From the NCBI RefSeq assembly GCF_019431045.1, contig NZ_JAHXPT010000012.1, positions 1 to 64,000 of the forward strand: DNA of 64,000 nt. Reading direction: 5' to 3'. Below, in pieces: positions 53,426 through 63,442 of this stretch. A program made the translations under genes and the position numbers. The notes beneath the pieces were generated by a model, which was given only the letters and a program-made list of their open reading frames with translations, had not been told where the DNA came from and ran no database searches. This stretch comes from Clostridium weizhouense (GTDB taxonomy: Bacteria; Bacillota; Clostridia; Clostridiales; Clostridiaceae). Each line of letters starts with the position of its first letter. Positions within the stretch are counted from its first letter, which is position 1.

Positions 53426-54205
53426 ATGAAAGGAATAAAAAGATATTTGGAATCAAGAATTGGAACTTATGGCTTTTTTTTCGAAGATTTGAATGGTGGT
53501 TTTTCTTATGGATACAACGAAAATGTTCAAATGGTTGCAGCCGGTTGCATGAAACTCCCTATAGCAGTATCGGTCATAAAAGATGTTGAGAGAGGAAGAT
53601 TAACGTTTCTTGATAAGGTGAAAATTGATCAAGAGGATAAGGTTTATGGTACAGGAATAATTCATGAATTTAATGATAGAGAATATACTATATTTGAATT
53701 ATTAGTAGCAATGTTAATTCAAAGTGATAATACAGCTGCAAATAAATTAATTGATATAGTAGGTATGGATAGAATAAATGAGGATATTAAAACATTAGGA
53801 TTAAAGAATACCTCTTTAAATAGAAAAACGTCTGATGAGCGAAGTGCTAGTAAAGGAATTGAGAATGTTACAAGTGCTTTAGATTTGTCAAAAATTTGGA
53901 AACATTTACATGAATCTACTTTTTTAGACGAAAAAAATAGTACAATGTTGATTGATATACTTAGAAGACAACAAAAGAAAAATAAATTAGGGTTATATAT
54001 TCCTGATGATTTAAAGTATGAAATATCAAGTAAAAGTGGAGATAAAAATGGTGTCGAGAATGATACTGCGTTAATACAGTTATCTAAAGGGAATTTTGTT
54101 TTTACAATGATGTCTTTAGCTGTACCTAATAGTGTATATGGAACTGTAACATTAGCTAAAAGTGGAAAAATGATGTGGGATGAAATAAGTAATCATTGGA
54201 ATTAA
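53426..54205 (+). CDS. Class A beta-lactamase-fold protein with Ser-to-Gly change at the nucleophile
   Basis: 259 residues from the ATG at 53426, after GGTGGG; the ATG ten codons earlier has no RBS. There is no signal peptide. The fold is clear: 'QMVAAGCMKLPIAVSVIKDVERG', then 'LIQSDNTAANKLIDIVG' (S-D-N at 100-102) and 'ISSKSGDKNGVENDTAL' (K-S-G). The S-x2-K motif reads G40-C-M-K43: the nucleophile Ser is Gly (codon GGT, one transition from AGT). So hydrolysis is unlikely, unless the next residue, Cys41, acts instead. Cytoplasmic location also argues against beta-lactamase activity. Confidence 0.8.
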   Translation: MKGIKRYLESRIGTYGFFFEDLNGGFSYGYNENVQMVAAGCMKLPIAVSVIKDVERGRLTFLDKVKIDQEDKVYGTGIIHEFNDREYTIFELLVAMLIQSDNTAANKLIDIVGMDRINEDIKTLGLKNTSLNRKTSDERSASKGIENVTSALDLSKIWKHLHESTFLDEKNSTMLIDILRRQQKKNKLGLYIPDDLKYEISSKSGDKNGVENDTALIQLSKGNFVFTMMSLAVPNSVYGTVTLAKSGKMMWDEISNHWN

Positions 54206-54211
54206 TTTTTA

Positions 54212-54349
54212 TTGACACATTATAAAAATAATGGTATGCTTACACAAAGAATAACCTTTAATTTGATCCAGAGAGATCAGCAAGGAAGTTATATAATACC
54301 ATGTTTTAGGGTTTATTGCGCCTTCCTTTATATAAAGGAAGGCTTTTTT
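54212..54349 (+). promoter_or_regulatory. pyr operon promoter and PyrR-dependent attenuator
   Basis: TTGACA (54212-54217), 17-base spacer, TATGCT (54235-54240). The leader contains the PyrR-binding pattern GATCCAGAGAGATC followed by AGCAAGGA (54265-54285), as in Bacillus pyr leaders. GCCTTCCTTTA (54320-54330) / TAAAGGAAGGC (54333-54343) plus six Ts form the terminator. UMP-loaded PyrR would stop transcription here. The pyrR gene is not in the window. Confidence 0.88.
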
Positions 54350-54533
54350 GTATAGCTAATTATATTTTTGCATATAGATAAAATAATTTGTTTAAGTATA
54401 ATGCTGAACTAGTTTACAGATACTAGTACTGGTTATAAGCTATAAGATGTGGCGCTATCTAAATTTAATATAGATAGATTTGATATAACTTTTTATAAGT
54501 TTTAATTAACGGTTAAAAAGGAGTGATATCATA
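54350..54533. other. Untranslated leader before pyrB
   Basis: AT-rich sequence after the attenuator, with TACTAGTA-type short palindromes (54421-54428). AAGGAG before the pyrB ATG. No ORF. Confidence 0.5.
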
Positions 54534-55457
54534 ATGATAAAAGGTAAACATTTAATAGATCCTATGGATTTTACAGTAGAAGAACTAAATGAAGTCTTCG
54601 AATTAGCAAGTCAAATTATTTCATGTCCTGAAAAATTTTCTCATGTATGTGATGGAAAGATACTAGCCACTTTATTTTATGAGCCAAGTACGAGAACTAG
54701 ATTTAGTTTTGAAGCAGCAATGATGAGGCTTGGTGGGAAAATTCTTGGTTTTTCAGAACCTAATTCATCATCAGTTTCAAAAGGTGAAACATTATCAGAT
54801 ACTATAAAAATGGTATCTATATATACTGATATAGTAGCAATGAGACATCCTAAAGAAGGTTCAGCTAAAGTAGCAAGTCTTTTTTCAACTGTTCCAATAA
54901 TTAATGCAGGAGATGGTGGACATCAACATCCAACTCAAACTTTAACTGATTTATTAACAATAAAGATGTTAAAAAAAGGATTAGATAATCATACTATTGG
55001 AATATGTGGAGATTTAAAGTTCGGAAGAACAGTCCATTCATTAATTAAAGCAATGTCAAGATACAAAGGAAATAAATTTGTATTAATCTCTCCTCAAGAA
55101 TTAAAAATACCACAATATATTAGAGAAGAAATATTAAAAAAGAATAATATAGAATTTATAGAAGTAGAAAGATTAGAAGATGTAATTGAACAAATTGATA
55201 TATTGTATATGACAAGAGTTCAAAAAGAAAGATTCTTTAATGAAGAAGAATATTTAAGATTAAGAGATAGTTATATATTAAATAAAGAAAAAATGTCTGG
55301 TGCTAAAGATGATATGATAGTGATGCATCCATTACCAAGAGTAAATGAAATTTCATATGAAGTTGATGATGATAAAAGGGCAGTTTATTTTAAACAAGCT
55401 GAATATGGAATGTATGTTAGAATGGCGTTAATAGCTAAACTTTTGGGGGTGTTATAG
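54534..55457 (+). CDS. pyrB: Aspartate carbamoyltransferase catalytic subunit
   Basis: 307 residues. '[21 protein letters not shown]' is the carbamoyl phosphate site (S-T-R-T-R), '[18 protein letters not shown]' the H-P-T-Q loop, and '[10 protein letters not shown]' the aspartate site. It joins carbamoyl phosphate and aspartate, the committed step of UMP synthesis. First gene of pyrBICFKDE; the next gene's ATG directly follows its stop. Confidence 0.96.
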   Translation: MIKGKHLIDPMDFTVEELNEVFELASQIISCPEKFSHVCDGKILATLFYEPSTRTRFSFEAAMMRLGGKILGFSEPNSSSVSKGETLSDTIKMVSIYTDIVAMRHPKEGSAKVASLFSTVPIINAGDGGHQHPTQTLTDLLTIKMLKKGLDNHTIGICGDLKFGRTVHSLIKAMSRYKGNKFVLISPQELKIPQYIREEILKKNNIEFIEVERLEDVIEQIDILYMTRVQKERFFNEEEYLRLRDSYILNKEKMSGAKDDMIVMHPLPRVNEISYEVDDDKRAVYFKQAEYGMYVRMALIAKLLGVL

Positions 55458-55889
55458 ATGTTAGAAATTACAAGTATTAAAAATGGATTAGTTATAGATC
55501 ATATTGAAGCTGGAATGGGAATAAAAATATTTAATTATTTAGGACTTGATAAAAGTGATTATAGTGTTGCTCTTATAATAAATGCTGAGAGTAAAAAGTT
55601 AGGGAAAAAGGACATAATAAAAATAGAAAATTGTGAAGAATTAGATTATACGGTATTAGGTTTACTTTCTCCAAGTATAACTATTGATGAAGTTAAAAAT
55701 GAAGAAATTATTGGAAAGATAAAGCCAACATTACCTGAAAAAGTTATAGATATTTTAGAATGTAGAAATCCAAGATGTATAACTCAAACTGAAAAGTATG
55801 TTAAGCATTCATTTGTATTAGTTAGCAAAAAAAAGGGTACTTATAGATGTGAGTATTGTGATGAAATAACTAAATTATCTGAAGTTTAA
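55458..55889 (+). CDS. pyrI: Aspartate carbamoyltransferase regulatory subunit
   Basis: 143 residues. N-terminal nucleotide-binding domain '[20 protein letters not shown]', and zinc domain '[18 protein letters not shown]...YRCEYCDE' with four Cys. It mediates allosteric control of PyrB by CTP/ATP. It begins at the base after the pyrB stop, with GGGGGTG inside pyrB as its RBS. Confidence 0.95.
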   Translation: MLEITSIKNGLVIDHIEAGMGIKIFNYLGLDKSDYSVALIINAESKKLGKKDIIKIENCEELDYTVLGLLSPSITIDEVKNEEIIGKIKPTLPEKVIDILECRNPRCITQTEKYVKHSFVLVSKKKGTYRCEYCDEITKLSEV

Positions 55890-55904
55890 AAAGAGGTGAA
55901 TGTA

Positions 55905-57101
55905 ATGGAACTTTTAATTAAAAATGCTAGAGTTATAGATGTGAGTCAAGATTTTATAGGAGATATTTATATAAAAGATGGTTTGATAAATCAAATTGGA
56001 AAAGATATATTAAAAGAAAATGTCGAGGTATTTGATTGCAAAGGTAAAGTTTTAATGCCGTCATTTATTGATACTCATGCACATTTTAGAGATCCAGGTC
56101 TTACGTGGAAAGAGGACTTAGAAACTGGTTCTAGAGCGGCATTAAGAGGTGGATATACTGGAGTTTGTTTAATGGCTAATACTAATCCAATATGTTCGTC
56201 AAAAGAAGTTTTAGAATATATAAGAAACAAATCTATTGAGTTAAATTTGATTGATATACATCAATGTTTATCAGTAACTAAAAACTTTGATGGAAAAACT
56301 TTAAGTCATTTAGAAGAATTTAAAAATGATAAAGAAGTTAAAGCATTTTCAGATGATGGAGTTGGGGTATCTAATTCTAATACCATGATGGAAGCGATGA
56401 AAATAGCAAAGAAAAATAACTGGGTTTTGATGTCACATGCAGAGAGTCCAGAATTTTCAAAGATAGATATGAGAATAGCTGAAAATATGATGACTTTAAG
56501 AGATTTAGAACTGTCTAAAATTACAAAAGCACATCTTCATATGTGTCATGTTAGTACTAAAGAAGCACTTGAATATATAATTAATGCTAAAAATACAGGT
56601 GTAAATGTAACATTAGAAGTAACACCACATCATATTGCATTGACTTCAGAGGTAAGTAACTATAGAGTTAATCCACCAATAAGAGAAAAAGAAGATGTAG
56701 AAGCAATTTTAAAAGCTATAAAACTTGGTTTTGTAGATACAATAGGAACAGATCATGCACCACATACATTAGAAGAAAAGTCAAAGGGTTCTCCAGGGAT
56801 GGTAGGAATAGAAACAGCTTTTTCAGTATGTTATTCAAAATTGGTTAAGGACAGAATAATATCTTTAAATGAACTAAGCAAACTTATGTCATATAATCCA
56901 GCTAAGCTTTTGGGAATGAATAAAGGAAAAATAAGCATAGGAATAGATGGGGATTTTGTTTTAGTTGATATAGATAAAAAAATAAAAGTAAATTCTGAAG
57001 AGTTTGCATCTAAAGGAAGTAATACACCTTTTGACGGTATGGAATATTATGGCGAAGTTCTTGCTACAATAAAAGGTGGAGAAATTAAATATAAAAAATA
57101 G
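55905..57101 (+). CDS. pyrC: Dihydroorotase
   Basis: 398 residues from the ATG at 55905, after AAAGAGGTG; GTG three codons earlier is the alternative. '[40 protein letters not shown]' holds the first His pair and family signature, 'SHAESPEF' and 'HMCHVST' further ligands, and '[12 protein letters not shown]' the Asp. Type I dihydroorotase; it makes dihydroorotate from carbamoyl aspartate. Confidence 0.95.
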   Translation: MELLIKNARVIDVSQDFIGDIYIKDGLINQIGKDILKENVEVFDCKGKVLMPSFIDTHAHFRDPGLTWKEDLETGSRAALRGGYTGVCLMANTNPICSSKEVLEYIRNKSIELNLIDIHQCLSVTKNFDGKTLSHLEEFKNDKEVKAFSDDGVGVSNSNTMMEAMKIAKKNNWVLMSHAESPEFSKIDMRIAENMMTLRDLELSKITKAHLHMCHVSTKEALEYIINAKNTGVNVTLEVTPHHIALTSEVSNYRVNPPIREKEDVEAILKAIKLGFVDTIGTDHAPHTLEEKSKGSPGMVGIETAFSVCYSKLVKDRIISLNELSKLMSYNPAKLLGMNKGKISIGIDGDFVLVDIDKKIKVNSEEFASKGSNTPFDGMEYYGEVLATIKGGEIKYKK

Positions 57102-57120
57102 AGATAAAACTTAATGAAGT

Positions 57121-57206
57121 AGCTTTCTTAAAATAATTTACTATATTAACATTTGTTTAAAAAACGTAAATACAGGAATATATCAAAAAAGTTTTTTAAG
57201 AAAGCT
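57121..57206. repeat. Nested inverted repeat inside the pyr operon
   Basis: AGCTTTCTTAAAA (57121-57133) and TTTTAAGAAAGCT (57194-57206) are a perfect 13-bp inverted repeat. ATTTAC (57136-57141) / GTAAAT (57166-57171) lie inside. Lies between pyrC and pyrF with the pyrF RBS AGGAGG just after. No PyrR motif inside. Confidence 0.65.
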
Positions 57207-57233
57207 TATAATAAAAAATAGGAGGACTTTGCT

Positions 57234-58106
57234 ATGACAAGTTACATAATGGATAAATTATATGATAGGGTTGAGAAAAGAGGAGTAGTTTGTGTAGGAT
57301 TAGACACATCATTAGATTATATCCCAGAACATTTAAAAGAGGGAAGAACTTCAAGTGAAGCGATATTTGAGTTTAATAAGCAAATAATAGATGCAACATA
57401 TGATGTAGCATCATGTTTTAAAGTTCAAATAGCCTATTATGAAGCATTAGGTTTAGAAGGATTAACGGCTTACAAAAAGACATTAGAATATTTAAGAAAA
57501 AAAGATGAAATTATAATTGCAGATATAAAAAGAGGAGATATAGCAGCAACCGCAAAGATGTATGCAAAAGCTCATTTTGAAGGGGATTTTGAGGCAGACT
57601 TTATAACCTTAAGTCCATATATGGGAATGGATAGTATAGAGCCATATATCCCATACATAGAAAGTGGCAAAAAGGGTATATTTAGTTTAGTTAGAACATC
57701 AAATAAAGGTGCTGAAGATATAGAATATTTAGATACGATTTCAGGAGATAAAGTTTATCATATAGTTGGAGATAAACTTATGGAAATGGGCAAAGATTTT
57801 ACTTCAAGTTGTGGATATCATCCATTAGGTGGAGTTATAGGATGTACTCATGTTGAAGAGGGGAAGGAGTTAAGAAAAAGATTTAACTCTATGTTCTTTT
57901 TAATACCAGGTTATGGTGCTCAAGGGGGAAAGGCAGAGGATGTTGCAATGTATTTAAACAATGGTAACGGTGGTGTTGTAAATTCTTCAAGAGGAATATT
58001 ATTAGCTTATAAAAAAGAAAATAGAGAAAAAGAATTTGCTTTATGTGCAAGAGAAGAAGCTATAAGGATGAGAGATGAAATAAAAAAAGCAGTAAACAGT
58101 TTATAG
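57234..58106 (+). CDS. pyrF: Orotidine-5'-phosphate decarboxylase, long type
   Basis: 290 residues, the type 2 length. 'GVVCVGLDTSLDYIP' opens the barrel and 'EIIIADIKRGDIAATAKMYAKAHF' contains the catalytic D-x-K-x2-D. 'FFLIPGYGAQGG' and 'GGVVNSSRGILLAY' are the phosphate-binding end. It makes UMP, the last step. AGGAGG lies 8 bases before the ATG. The operon order puts it before pyrK. Confidence 0.94.
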   Translation: MTSYIMDKLYDRVEKRGVVCVGLDTSLDYIPEHLKEGRTSSEAIFEFNKQIIDATYDVASCFKVQIAYYEALGLEGLTAYKKTLEYLRKKDEIIIADIKRGDIAATAKMYAKAHFEGDFEADFITLSPYMGMDSIEPYIPYIESGKKGIFSLVRTSNKGAEDIEYLDTISGDKVYHIVGDKLMEMGKDFTSSCGYHPLGGVIGCTHVEEGKELRKRFNSMFFLIPGYGAQGGKAEDVAMYLNNGNGGVVNSSRGILLAYKKENREKEFALCAREEAIRMRDEIKKAVNSL

Positions 58107-58116
58107 GAGGAAGAAC

Positions 58117-58860
58117 ATGAGTATAACATATAGAGAATCAAAAGTAATTTCGAATGAAAAAGTAGTTGATAATATATATAAAATGGTATGTGAAGATGAG
58201 AATGATATAAAAGCAGGGCAGTTTTATATGTTAAAGCTTAATGGGCAAACATTACTTCCAAGACCTATAAGTATATGCGAAAAAGATGGAAATAAAATAA
58301 CCTTTGTTTATGCAGTAGTTGGGAAAGGAACAGAAGAGTTTTCTAAATTGAAACAAGGAGAATATATAAATCTTACAGGGCCTTTAGGAAATGGATTCAA
58401 TTTAGAAGAAGACTTAGGAAAAGTAGCTATAATTGCAGGAGGAATTGGAACTGCACCTATGGTTGAAGTTTCTAAAAGACTTAGAGAAAAGAATAAAGAG
58501 GGAATTATAGATGTATATGCTGGATATAGAGATGAAGTGTATTTAGTAGAGGAGTTATCAAAATATGCAAATAAGGTAGAGCTTACAACTAATACTGGTA
58601 AGCATGGACATAAGGGATTTGTTACAGATATATTAAAAGTAGAAGAATATGACATGGTTTTATGTTGTGGACCTGAAATAATGATGAAAAAGGTTGCTAA
58701 AATTTGTAAGGAAAAGAATGTAAGAGTATTTGTTTCAATGGAAAAACATATGGCATGTGGAGTTGGTGCTTGCTTAGTTTGTACTTGCAAAACAAAGGAT
58801 GGCAATAAAAGAACTTGCAAAGATGGTCCAGTATTTGATGGATATTATGTAGAGTTATAG
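58117..58860 (+). CDS. pyrK: Dihydroorotate dehydrogenase electron transfer subunit
   Basis: 247 residues. FAD-binding part '[33 protein letters not shown]', NAD-binding '[20 protein letters not shown]', and C-terminal 2Fe-2S ligands '[14 protein letters not shown]' with a last Cys in 'RTCKDGPVF'. It passes electrons between NAD(H) and the flavin of PyrD. AGGAGG RBS, 10 bases after pyrF. Confidence 0.94.
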   Translation: MSITYRESKVISNEKVVDNIYKMVCEDENDIKAGQFYMLKLNGQTLLPRPISICEKDGNKITFVYAVVGKGTEEFSKLKQGEYINLTGPLGNGFNLEEDLGKVAIIAGGIGTAPMVEVSKRLREKNKEGIIDVYAGYRDEVYLVEELSKYANKVELTTNTGKHGHKGFVTDILKVEEYDMVLCCGPEIMMKKVAKICKEKNVRVFVSMEKHMACGVGACLVCTCKTKDGNKRTCKDGPVFDGYYVEL

Positions 58861-58879
58861 AATCAGGGGGATAGAAGTT

Positions 58880-59776
58880 ATGTTAAAAGTAAATATAAAT
58901 GGTGTAGATTTTAAAAATCCAGTTATAGCAGCTTCAGGTACCTTTGGTTTTGGTGCTGAATATAACAATTTTTATGATGTGGGAATGTTAGGGGGAATAT
59001 CATCTAAAGGGTTAACTTTAAATGTAAAACCAGGAAATGATGGAATGAGAGTATATGAAACACCTTCTGGAATGATGAATTCAGTAGGGTTACAAAATCC
59101 AGGAATAGATGGATTTATAGAGCATGAACTACCTGAAATGCAAAAGCTAGGAACTAATATTTTAGCTAATGTTGGCGGAGGATGTTTTGAAGATTATGCT
59201 AAAGCTATTGAAAAATTGAATGATACATCTGTTCAGATAATAGAGCTTAATATATCATGTCCAAATGTAAAAGCTGGAGGAATGGCTTACGGAATTAAAT
59301 CAAAGGTAGCATATGATTTTGTTAGTGAAATTAAGAAAATATCTAAAAAGCCACTTATGGTTAAACTATCACCAAATGCAGAAGATATAGTTGATATGGC
59401 TGTTAAATGTCAAGAAGCAGGTGCAGATTCATTAAGTTTAATAAATACATTAAAGGGGTTTGCTATAGATATTTATAAAAGAAAACCAATATTTAATAAT
59501 ATTTATGCAGGACTTTCAGGGCCGGCAGTAAAACCTATAGCATTAAGAATGGTACATGAAGTATCTAAGGCTGTAACTATACCAGTTGTGGGATTAGGGG
59601 GAATATCTACAGGAAAAGATGCTATAGAATTTATGATGGCAGGAGCTAGAGCAATTCAAATAGGAACAATAAATTTTGCAAATCCAATGGCAGGTAAAGA
59701 GATTATAGAAGAAATGGAAGCTTTCTGCAAATCTGAAGGAATAAAAGATATCAATGAAATAGTAGGGATAGTATAG
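58880..59776 (+). CDS. pyrD: Dihydroorotate dehydrogenase B catalytic subunit
   Basis: 298 residues. '[20 protein letters not shown]' and '[17 protein letters not shown]', with the catalytic Cys typical of the NAD-linked type 1B enzyme (Ser in type 2). '[26 protein letters not shown]' is the FMN phosphate site. It works with PyrK directly upstream. The RBS is GGGGGAT. Confidence 0.95.
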   Translation: MLKVNINGVDFKNPVIAASGTFGFGAEYNNFYDVGMLGGISSKGLTLNVKPGNDGMRVYETPSGMMNSVGLQNPGIDGFIEHELPEMQKLGTNILANVGGGCFEDYAKAIEKLNDTSVQIIELNISCPNVKAGGMAYGIKSKVAYDFVSEIKKISKKPLMVKLSPNAEDIVDMAVKCQEAGADSLSLINTLKGFAIDIYKRKPIFNNIYAGLSGPAVKPIALRMVHEVSKAVTIPVVGLGGISTGKDAIEFMMAGARAIQIGTINFANPMAGKEIIEEMEAFCKSEGIKDINEIVGIV

Positions 59777-59788
59777 GAGGAATTATAA

Positions 59789-60463
59789 ATGCAAGCATAT
59801 AAGAAAGAATTTATAGAATTTATGATAGAGTGTGGAGTATTAACTTTTGGAGATTTTGTTACTAAGAGTGGAAGAAAGACTCCTTTCTTTGTGAATACAG
59901 GAAATTATAAAACAGGAAGTCAGCTTAAGAGATTAGGAGAATTTTATGCAAAAGCTATTAAAGAAAACTTTAAAGAAGATTATAATATAGTGTTTGGACC
60001 AGCATATAAAGGAATTCCTTTAAGTGTTACAACTACAATAGCATTATCAGATATGTATGGAATAGATGTTAACTATTGTTCAAATAGAAAAGAAGTTAAA
60101 GATCATGGAGACAAGGGAATACTTTTAGGAAGTAAAATAAGTAATGGAGATAAGATTTTAATAGTTGAAGATGTAACAACAGCAGGAACTTCAATATATG
60201 AAACTATGCCTATACTAAATGAACAAGGTAAAGTTTTAGTAACAGGACTTATAATATCAGTTGATAGAATGGAAAGAGGTCAAGGAGAAAAATCAGCATT
60301 AACTGAAATAAAAGAAAAATTTGGATTTAAGACTTGTGCTATAGTTACAATGAAGGAAGTTATAGAATATCTATATAATAAAGAAGTAAATGGAAGAATA
60401 ATTATCAATGATGAAATTAAATCAAGAATTGATGATTATTATGAGCAATATGGAGCAAAATAA
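59789..60463 (+). CDS. pyrE: Orotate phosphoribosyltransferase
   Basis: 224 residues. The PRPP motif is 'ILIVEDVTTAGTSIYET', with 'GRKTPFFVNTGNYKTGSQL' and 'FGPAYKGIPL' earlier. It makes OMP from orotate. Last gene of the operon, 12 bases after pyrD, with AGGAGG. Confidence 0.95.
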   Translation: MQAYKKEFIEFMIECGVLTFGDFVTKSGRKTPFFVNTGNYKTGSQLKRLGEFYAKAIKENFKEDYNIVFGPAYKGIPLSVTTTIALSDMYGIDVNYCSNRKEVKDHGDKGILLGSKISNGDKILIVEDVTTAGTSIYETMPILNEQGKVLVTGLIISVDRMERGQGEKSALTEIKEKFGFKTCAIVTMKEVIEYLYNKEVNGRIIINDEIKSRIDDYYEQYGAK

Positions 60464-60485
60464 TCAGATGAATTAATATTAATAA

Positions 60486-60520
60486 AAAAAGTTGTTTCAA
60501 AATTTGAAACAATCTTTTTT
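60486..60520 (+). terminator. Terminator of the pyr operon
   Basis: GTTTCAAA and TTTGAAAC form the core stem, extended with mismatches by the flanks, followed by six T. Confidence 0.8.
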
Positions 60521-61007
60521 ATTATTTGGATATATTTTAAAATATCAATATCATTAGCTAATAGATTCATTTTTGTTATGTTGACTATTAAAAAATCATA
60601 CTATTGTAATTATTTTTTAATACTATAATAATTTTATTGTGAAATAAAGAATTTGATTAATTGCTTAAAATATAAAAAAATAGTTTTAGGTTAAACTATA
60701 AGAAATGAAAATTTAATAAATACTTAATAAAAATATTGAAAATAAAAATCAATTGATATATAATGTCAATATATAGTCCATATAAGAAAAAATTGAGAAA
60801 AAATTAACGAAGTTTTATTGGAAATATAAGAAAAATATCAATGAATAAAATTTCAAGAAATAAGATATTTCAAAAATTTGGGTAAAAATGCCCGTTATAT
60901 GGTAAAAATAAAAAAAGCTTTTCAAATAAAGTTTTTTATATTAAAATTATATTGAGAAAGATTTAACAAAGTCTTTTTCTAAGCAATGAGTATAAAGGAG
61001 GAAAAAT
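60521..61007. promoter_or_regulatory. Long AT-rich leader upstream of pflB
   Basis: About 490 bases with no ORF. AAAAAGCTTTT occurs near 60911-60921 and resembles a short palindrome. GGAGG at 60997-61001 is the RBS. Promoter elements cannot be chosen confidently in this AT background. Confidence 0.45.
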
Positions 61008-63239
61008 ATGTTTAAACAATGGGAAGGTTTTAAAGAAGGTACTTGGCAGGAAGGTATTGATGTTAGAAACTTTATACAAAAGAATTATAGTTTGTATGAA
61101 GGTGATTCAAGTTTTTTAGAAGGAACTACTGAAAGAACTGATAAAGTATGGGAAAAAGCATATGCATTAATTGTTGAAGAGGTTAAAAAAGGGATAATTG
61201 ATGTTGCAACTGACAGGGTGTCAGGAATTGATAATTATGAACCTGGTTACATAGATAAAGATAACGAGGTAATAGTAGGGCTTCAAACTGATGCTCCACT
61301 TAAAAGAATAGTAAATCCATTTGGTGGAATAAGAATGGTAAAAACTTCTCTAGAAGAATATGGATATGAATTAGACAAAGATATTAAAGAACATTTTTCA
61401 AAATATAGAAAAACTCATAATGAAGGAGTTTTTGATGCTTACTCAAATGAAATAAGACTTGCAAGAACAGCAGGACTGTTAACTGGCCTTCCAGATGCTT
61501 ATGGTAGAGGAAGAATAATAGGGGACTATAGAAGAATAGCACTTTATGGGGTAGATTATTTAATAGAAGAAAAGAAAAAAGATTTAGATAATTTGCAAGG
61601 AGACATGCTTGATGAATTAGTAAGAAAAAGAGAAGAAGTTTCTGAACAAATAAGAGCACTAAATGCTATAAAATCTATGGCAGCTAAATATGGATGTGAT
61701 ATTTCAAAACCAGCTGGAACAGCAAAAGATGCTGTACAGGCTTTATATCTTGGATATCTAGCTGGAATTAAAGAAAACAATGGGGCAGCTACATCATTTG
61801 GAAGAACTTCGACTTTTCTTGATATTTATATAGAAAGAGATTTAGAAGCTGGTATAATCACAGAAAAAGAAGCTCAAGAGTTAGTTGATCAACTTATAAT
61901 TAAATTAAGATTAGTTAGACACTTAAGAACTCCTGAATATAATGAATTATTTGGTGGAGATCCAACTTGGGTAACTGAATCAATAGGTGGTATAGGTATA
62001 AATGGTAAACCACTTGTAACAAAGAATTCATTTAGATATCTACACACTTTAATTAATTTAGGAACATCAGCTGAGCCAAACTTAACAGTTTTATGGTCAG
62101 ATAAATTACCTGAAAGCTTTAAGAAATATTGTGCAGAGATTTCAATAAAAACAGATTCAATACAATATGAAAATGATGAAGTTATGAGACCTATATATGG
62201 AGACGATTATGCTATAGCTTGCTGTGTGTCAGCTATGAAGGTTGGTAAACAAATGCAATTCTTTGGTGCGAGATGTAATATAGCTAAGTCATTATTATAT
62301 GCTATAAATGGTGGAGTAGATGAATTAAAAGGCATTAAAGTAGTGCCAGGAATTGAAAAGCTTACAGATGAAGAAGTTCTTGACTTTAATAAAGTTAAGG
62401 AAAACTATGATAAAGTTTTAGAATATGTTGCTAAAGTATATGTAGATACAATGAATATAATTCATTTTATGCATGATAAATATGCTTATGAAGCAAGTCA
62501 AATGGCTCTTCATGATACAGCAGTAGAAAGATTAATGGCATTTGGTATTGCAGGTCTTTCAGTAGCAATAGATTCTTTATCAGCTATAAAATATGCAAAA
62601 GTTAAACCGATAAGAAATGAAGAAGGAATTGCTATAGATTTTGAAGTGGAAGGTGACTTCCCTAAATACGGAAATGATGATGATAGAGCAGATGATTTAG
62701 GTGTAGCTTTAGTTACTAAGTTCTCTTCTGAACTTAAAAAGCATCCTTTATATAGAGGGGCACATCATACATTATCAGCACTTACAATAACATCTAATGT
62801 TATGTATGGTAAGAAAACAGGTAATACACCAGATGGAAGAAAGAAAGGTGAACCTTTAGCTCCAGGGGCTAATCCAATGCATGGAAGAGATATAAATGGT
62901 GCATTGGCATCTCTTAACTCAGTAGCTAAAATACCATATAACGGAATATGTCAAGATGGTGTATCTAATACATTCTCAATCGTTCCTGATGCTTTAGGAA
63001 AAGATCAAGAACAAAAAGTTAATAATTTAGTATCAATTTTAGATGGATATTTTGTACAAGGAGCACATCACTTAAATGTTAATGTACTTAATAGACAAAC
63101 ATTAATTGATGCTATGGAAAATCCAGAGAAATATCCAACTTTAACAATAAGAGTTTCAGGATATGCAGTTAACTTTAGTAGATTATCAAAAGAACAACAA
63201 TTAGAAGTTATAAGTAGAACATTCCATGAAAGTATTTAA
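61008..63239 (+). CDS. pflB: Formate C-acetyltransferase (pyruvate formate-lyase)
   Basis: 743 residues, full length. The adjacent catalytic Cys pair is seen in '[15 protein letters not shown]', and the radical Gly in '[10 protein letters not shown]' at residue 718. It converts pyruvate and CoA to acetyl-CoA and formate in the cytoplasm, using a glycyl radical installed by the activase encoded next at 63443. A terminator lies between them at 63399. GGAGG precedes the ATG. Confidence 0.97.
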   Translation: MFKQWEGFKEGTWQEGIDVRNFIQKNYSLYEGDSSFLEGTTERTDKVWEKAYALIVEEVKKGIIDVATDRVSGIDNYEPGYIDKDNEVIVGLQTDAPLKRIVNPFGGIRMVKTSLEEYGYELDKDIKEHFSKYRKTHNEGVFDAYSNEIRLARTAGLLTGLPDAYGRGRIIGDYRRIALYGVDYLIEEKKKDLDNLQGDMLDELVRKREEVSEQIRALNAIKSMAAKYGCDISKPAGTAKDAVQALYLGYLAGIKENNGAATSFGRTSTFLDIYIERDLEAGIITEKEAQELVDQLIIKLRLVRHLRTPEYNELFGGDPTWVTESIGGIGINGKPLVTKNSFRYLHTLINLGTSAEPNLTVLWSDKLPESFKKYCAEISIKTDSIQYENDEVMRPIYGDDYAIACCVSAMKVGKQMQFFGARCNIAKSLLYAINGGVDELKGIKVVPGIEKLTDEEVLDFNKVKENYDKVLEYVAKVYVDTMNIIHFMHDKYAYEASQMALHDTAVERLMAFGIAGLSVAIDSLSAIKYAKVKPIRNEEGIAIDFEVEGDFPKYGNDDDRADDLGVALVTKFSSELKKHPLYRGAHHTLSALTITSNVMYGKKTGNTPDGRKKGEPLAPGANPMHGRDINGALASLNSVAKIPYNGICQDGVSNTFSIVPDALGKDQEQKVNNLVSILDGYFVQGAHHLNVNVLNRQTLIDAMENPEKYPTLTIRVSGYAVNFSRLSKEQQLEVISRTFHESI

Positions 63240-63282
63240 TCTTATAAAATAAATTAGGTGAATTATCTTACTAAAAATGATT

Positions 63283-63337
63283 GCTATGTTTTAAGTGAAT
63301 GTTTATATTGCAATACTAACACTATTTTAAAACATAG
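63283..63337. repeat. Miniature copy of the 30336-30554 element
   Basis: TATGTTTTAAGTGAATGTT and ATATTG at 63285-63310 match 30336-30361 with one mismatch; the right end TTAAAACATAG (63327-63337) pairs back to CTATGTTTTAA (63284-63294). The interior of about 165 bases present at 30 kb is missing. It forms a simple hairpin. Confidence 0.75.
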
Positions 63338-63398
63338 AAAAAATAATGTATATTAATAATGATATTTTTGATATACTAAATATAATATTAAAACAATT

Positions 63399-63426
63399 CC
63401 CCTGTCTTTTATTTGACAGGGGTTTT
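63399..63426 (+). terminator. Terminator between pflB and pflA
   Basis: CCCCTGTC / GACAGGGG, perfect 8-bp stem, then TTTT. It may only attenuate transcription into pflA. Confidence 0.85.
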
Positions 63427-63442
63427 ATTCTAGGAGGGAAAA

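Noticed and set aside
57121..57206. Second PyrR attenuator
   Set aside because: Lacks the CCAGAGAG-type recognition loop and a T-run.
58308..58820. 170-codon minus-strand ORF
   Set aside because: Shadow of pyrK, which has all its cofactor motifs.
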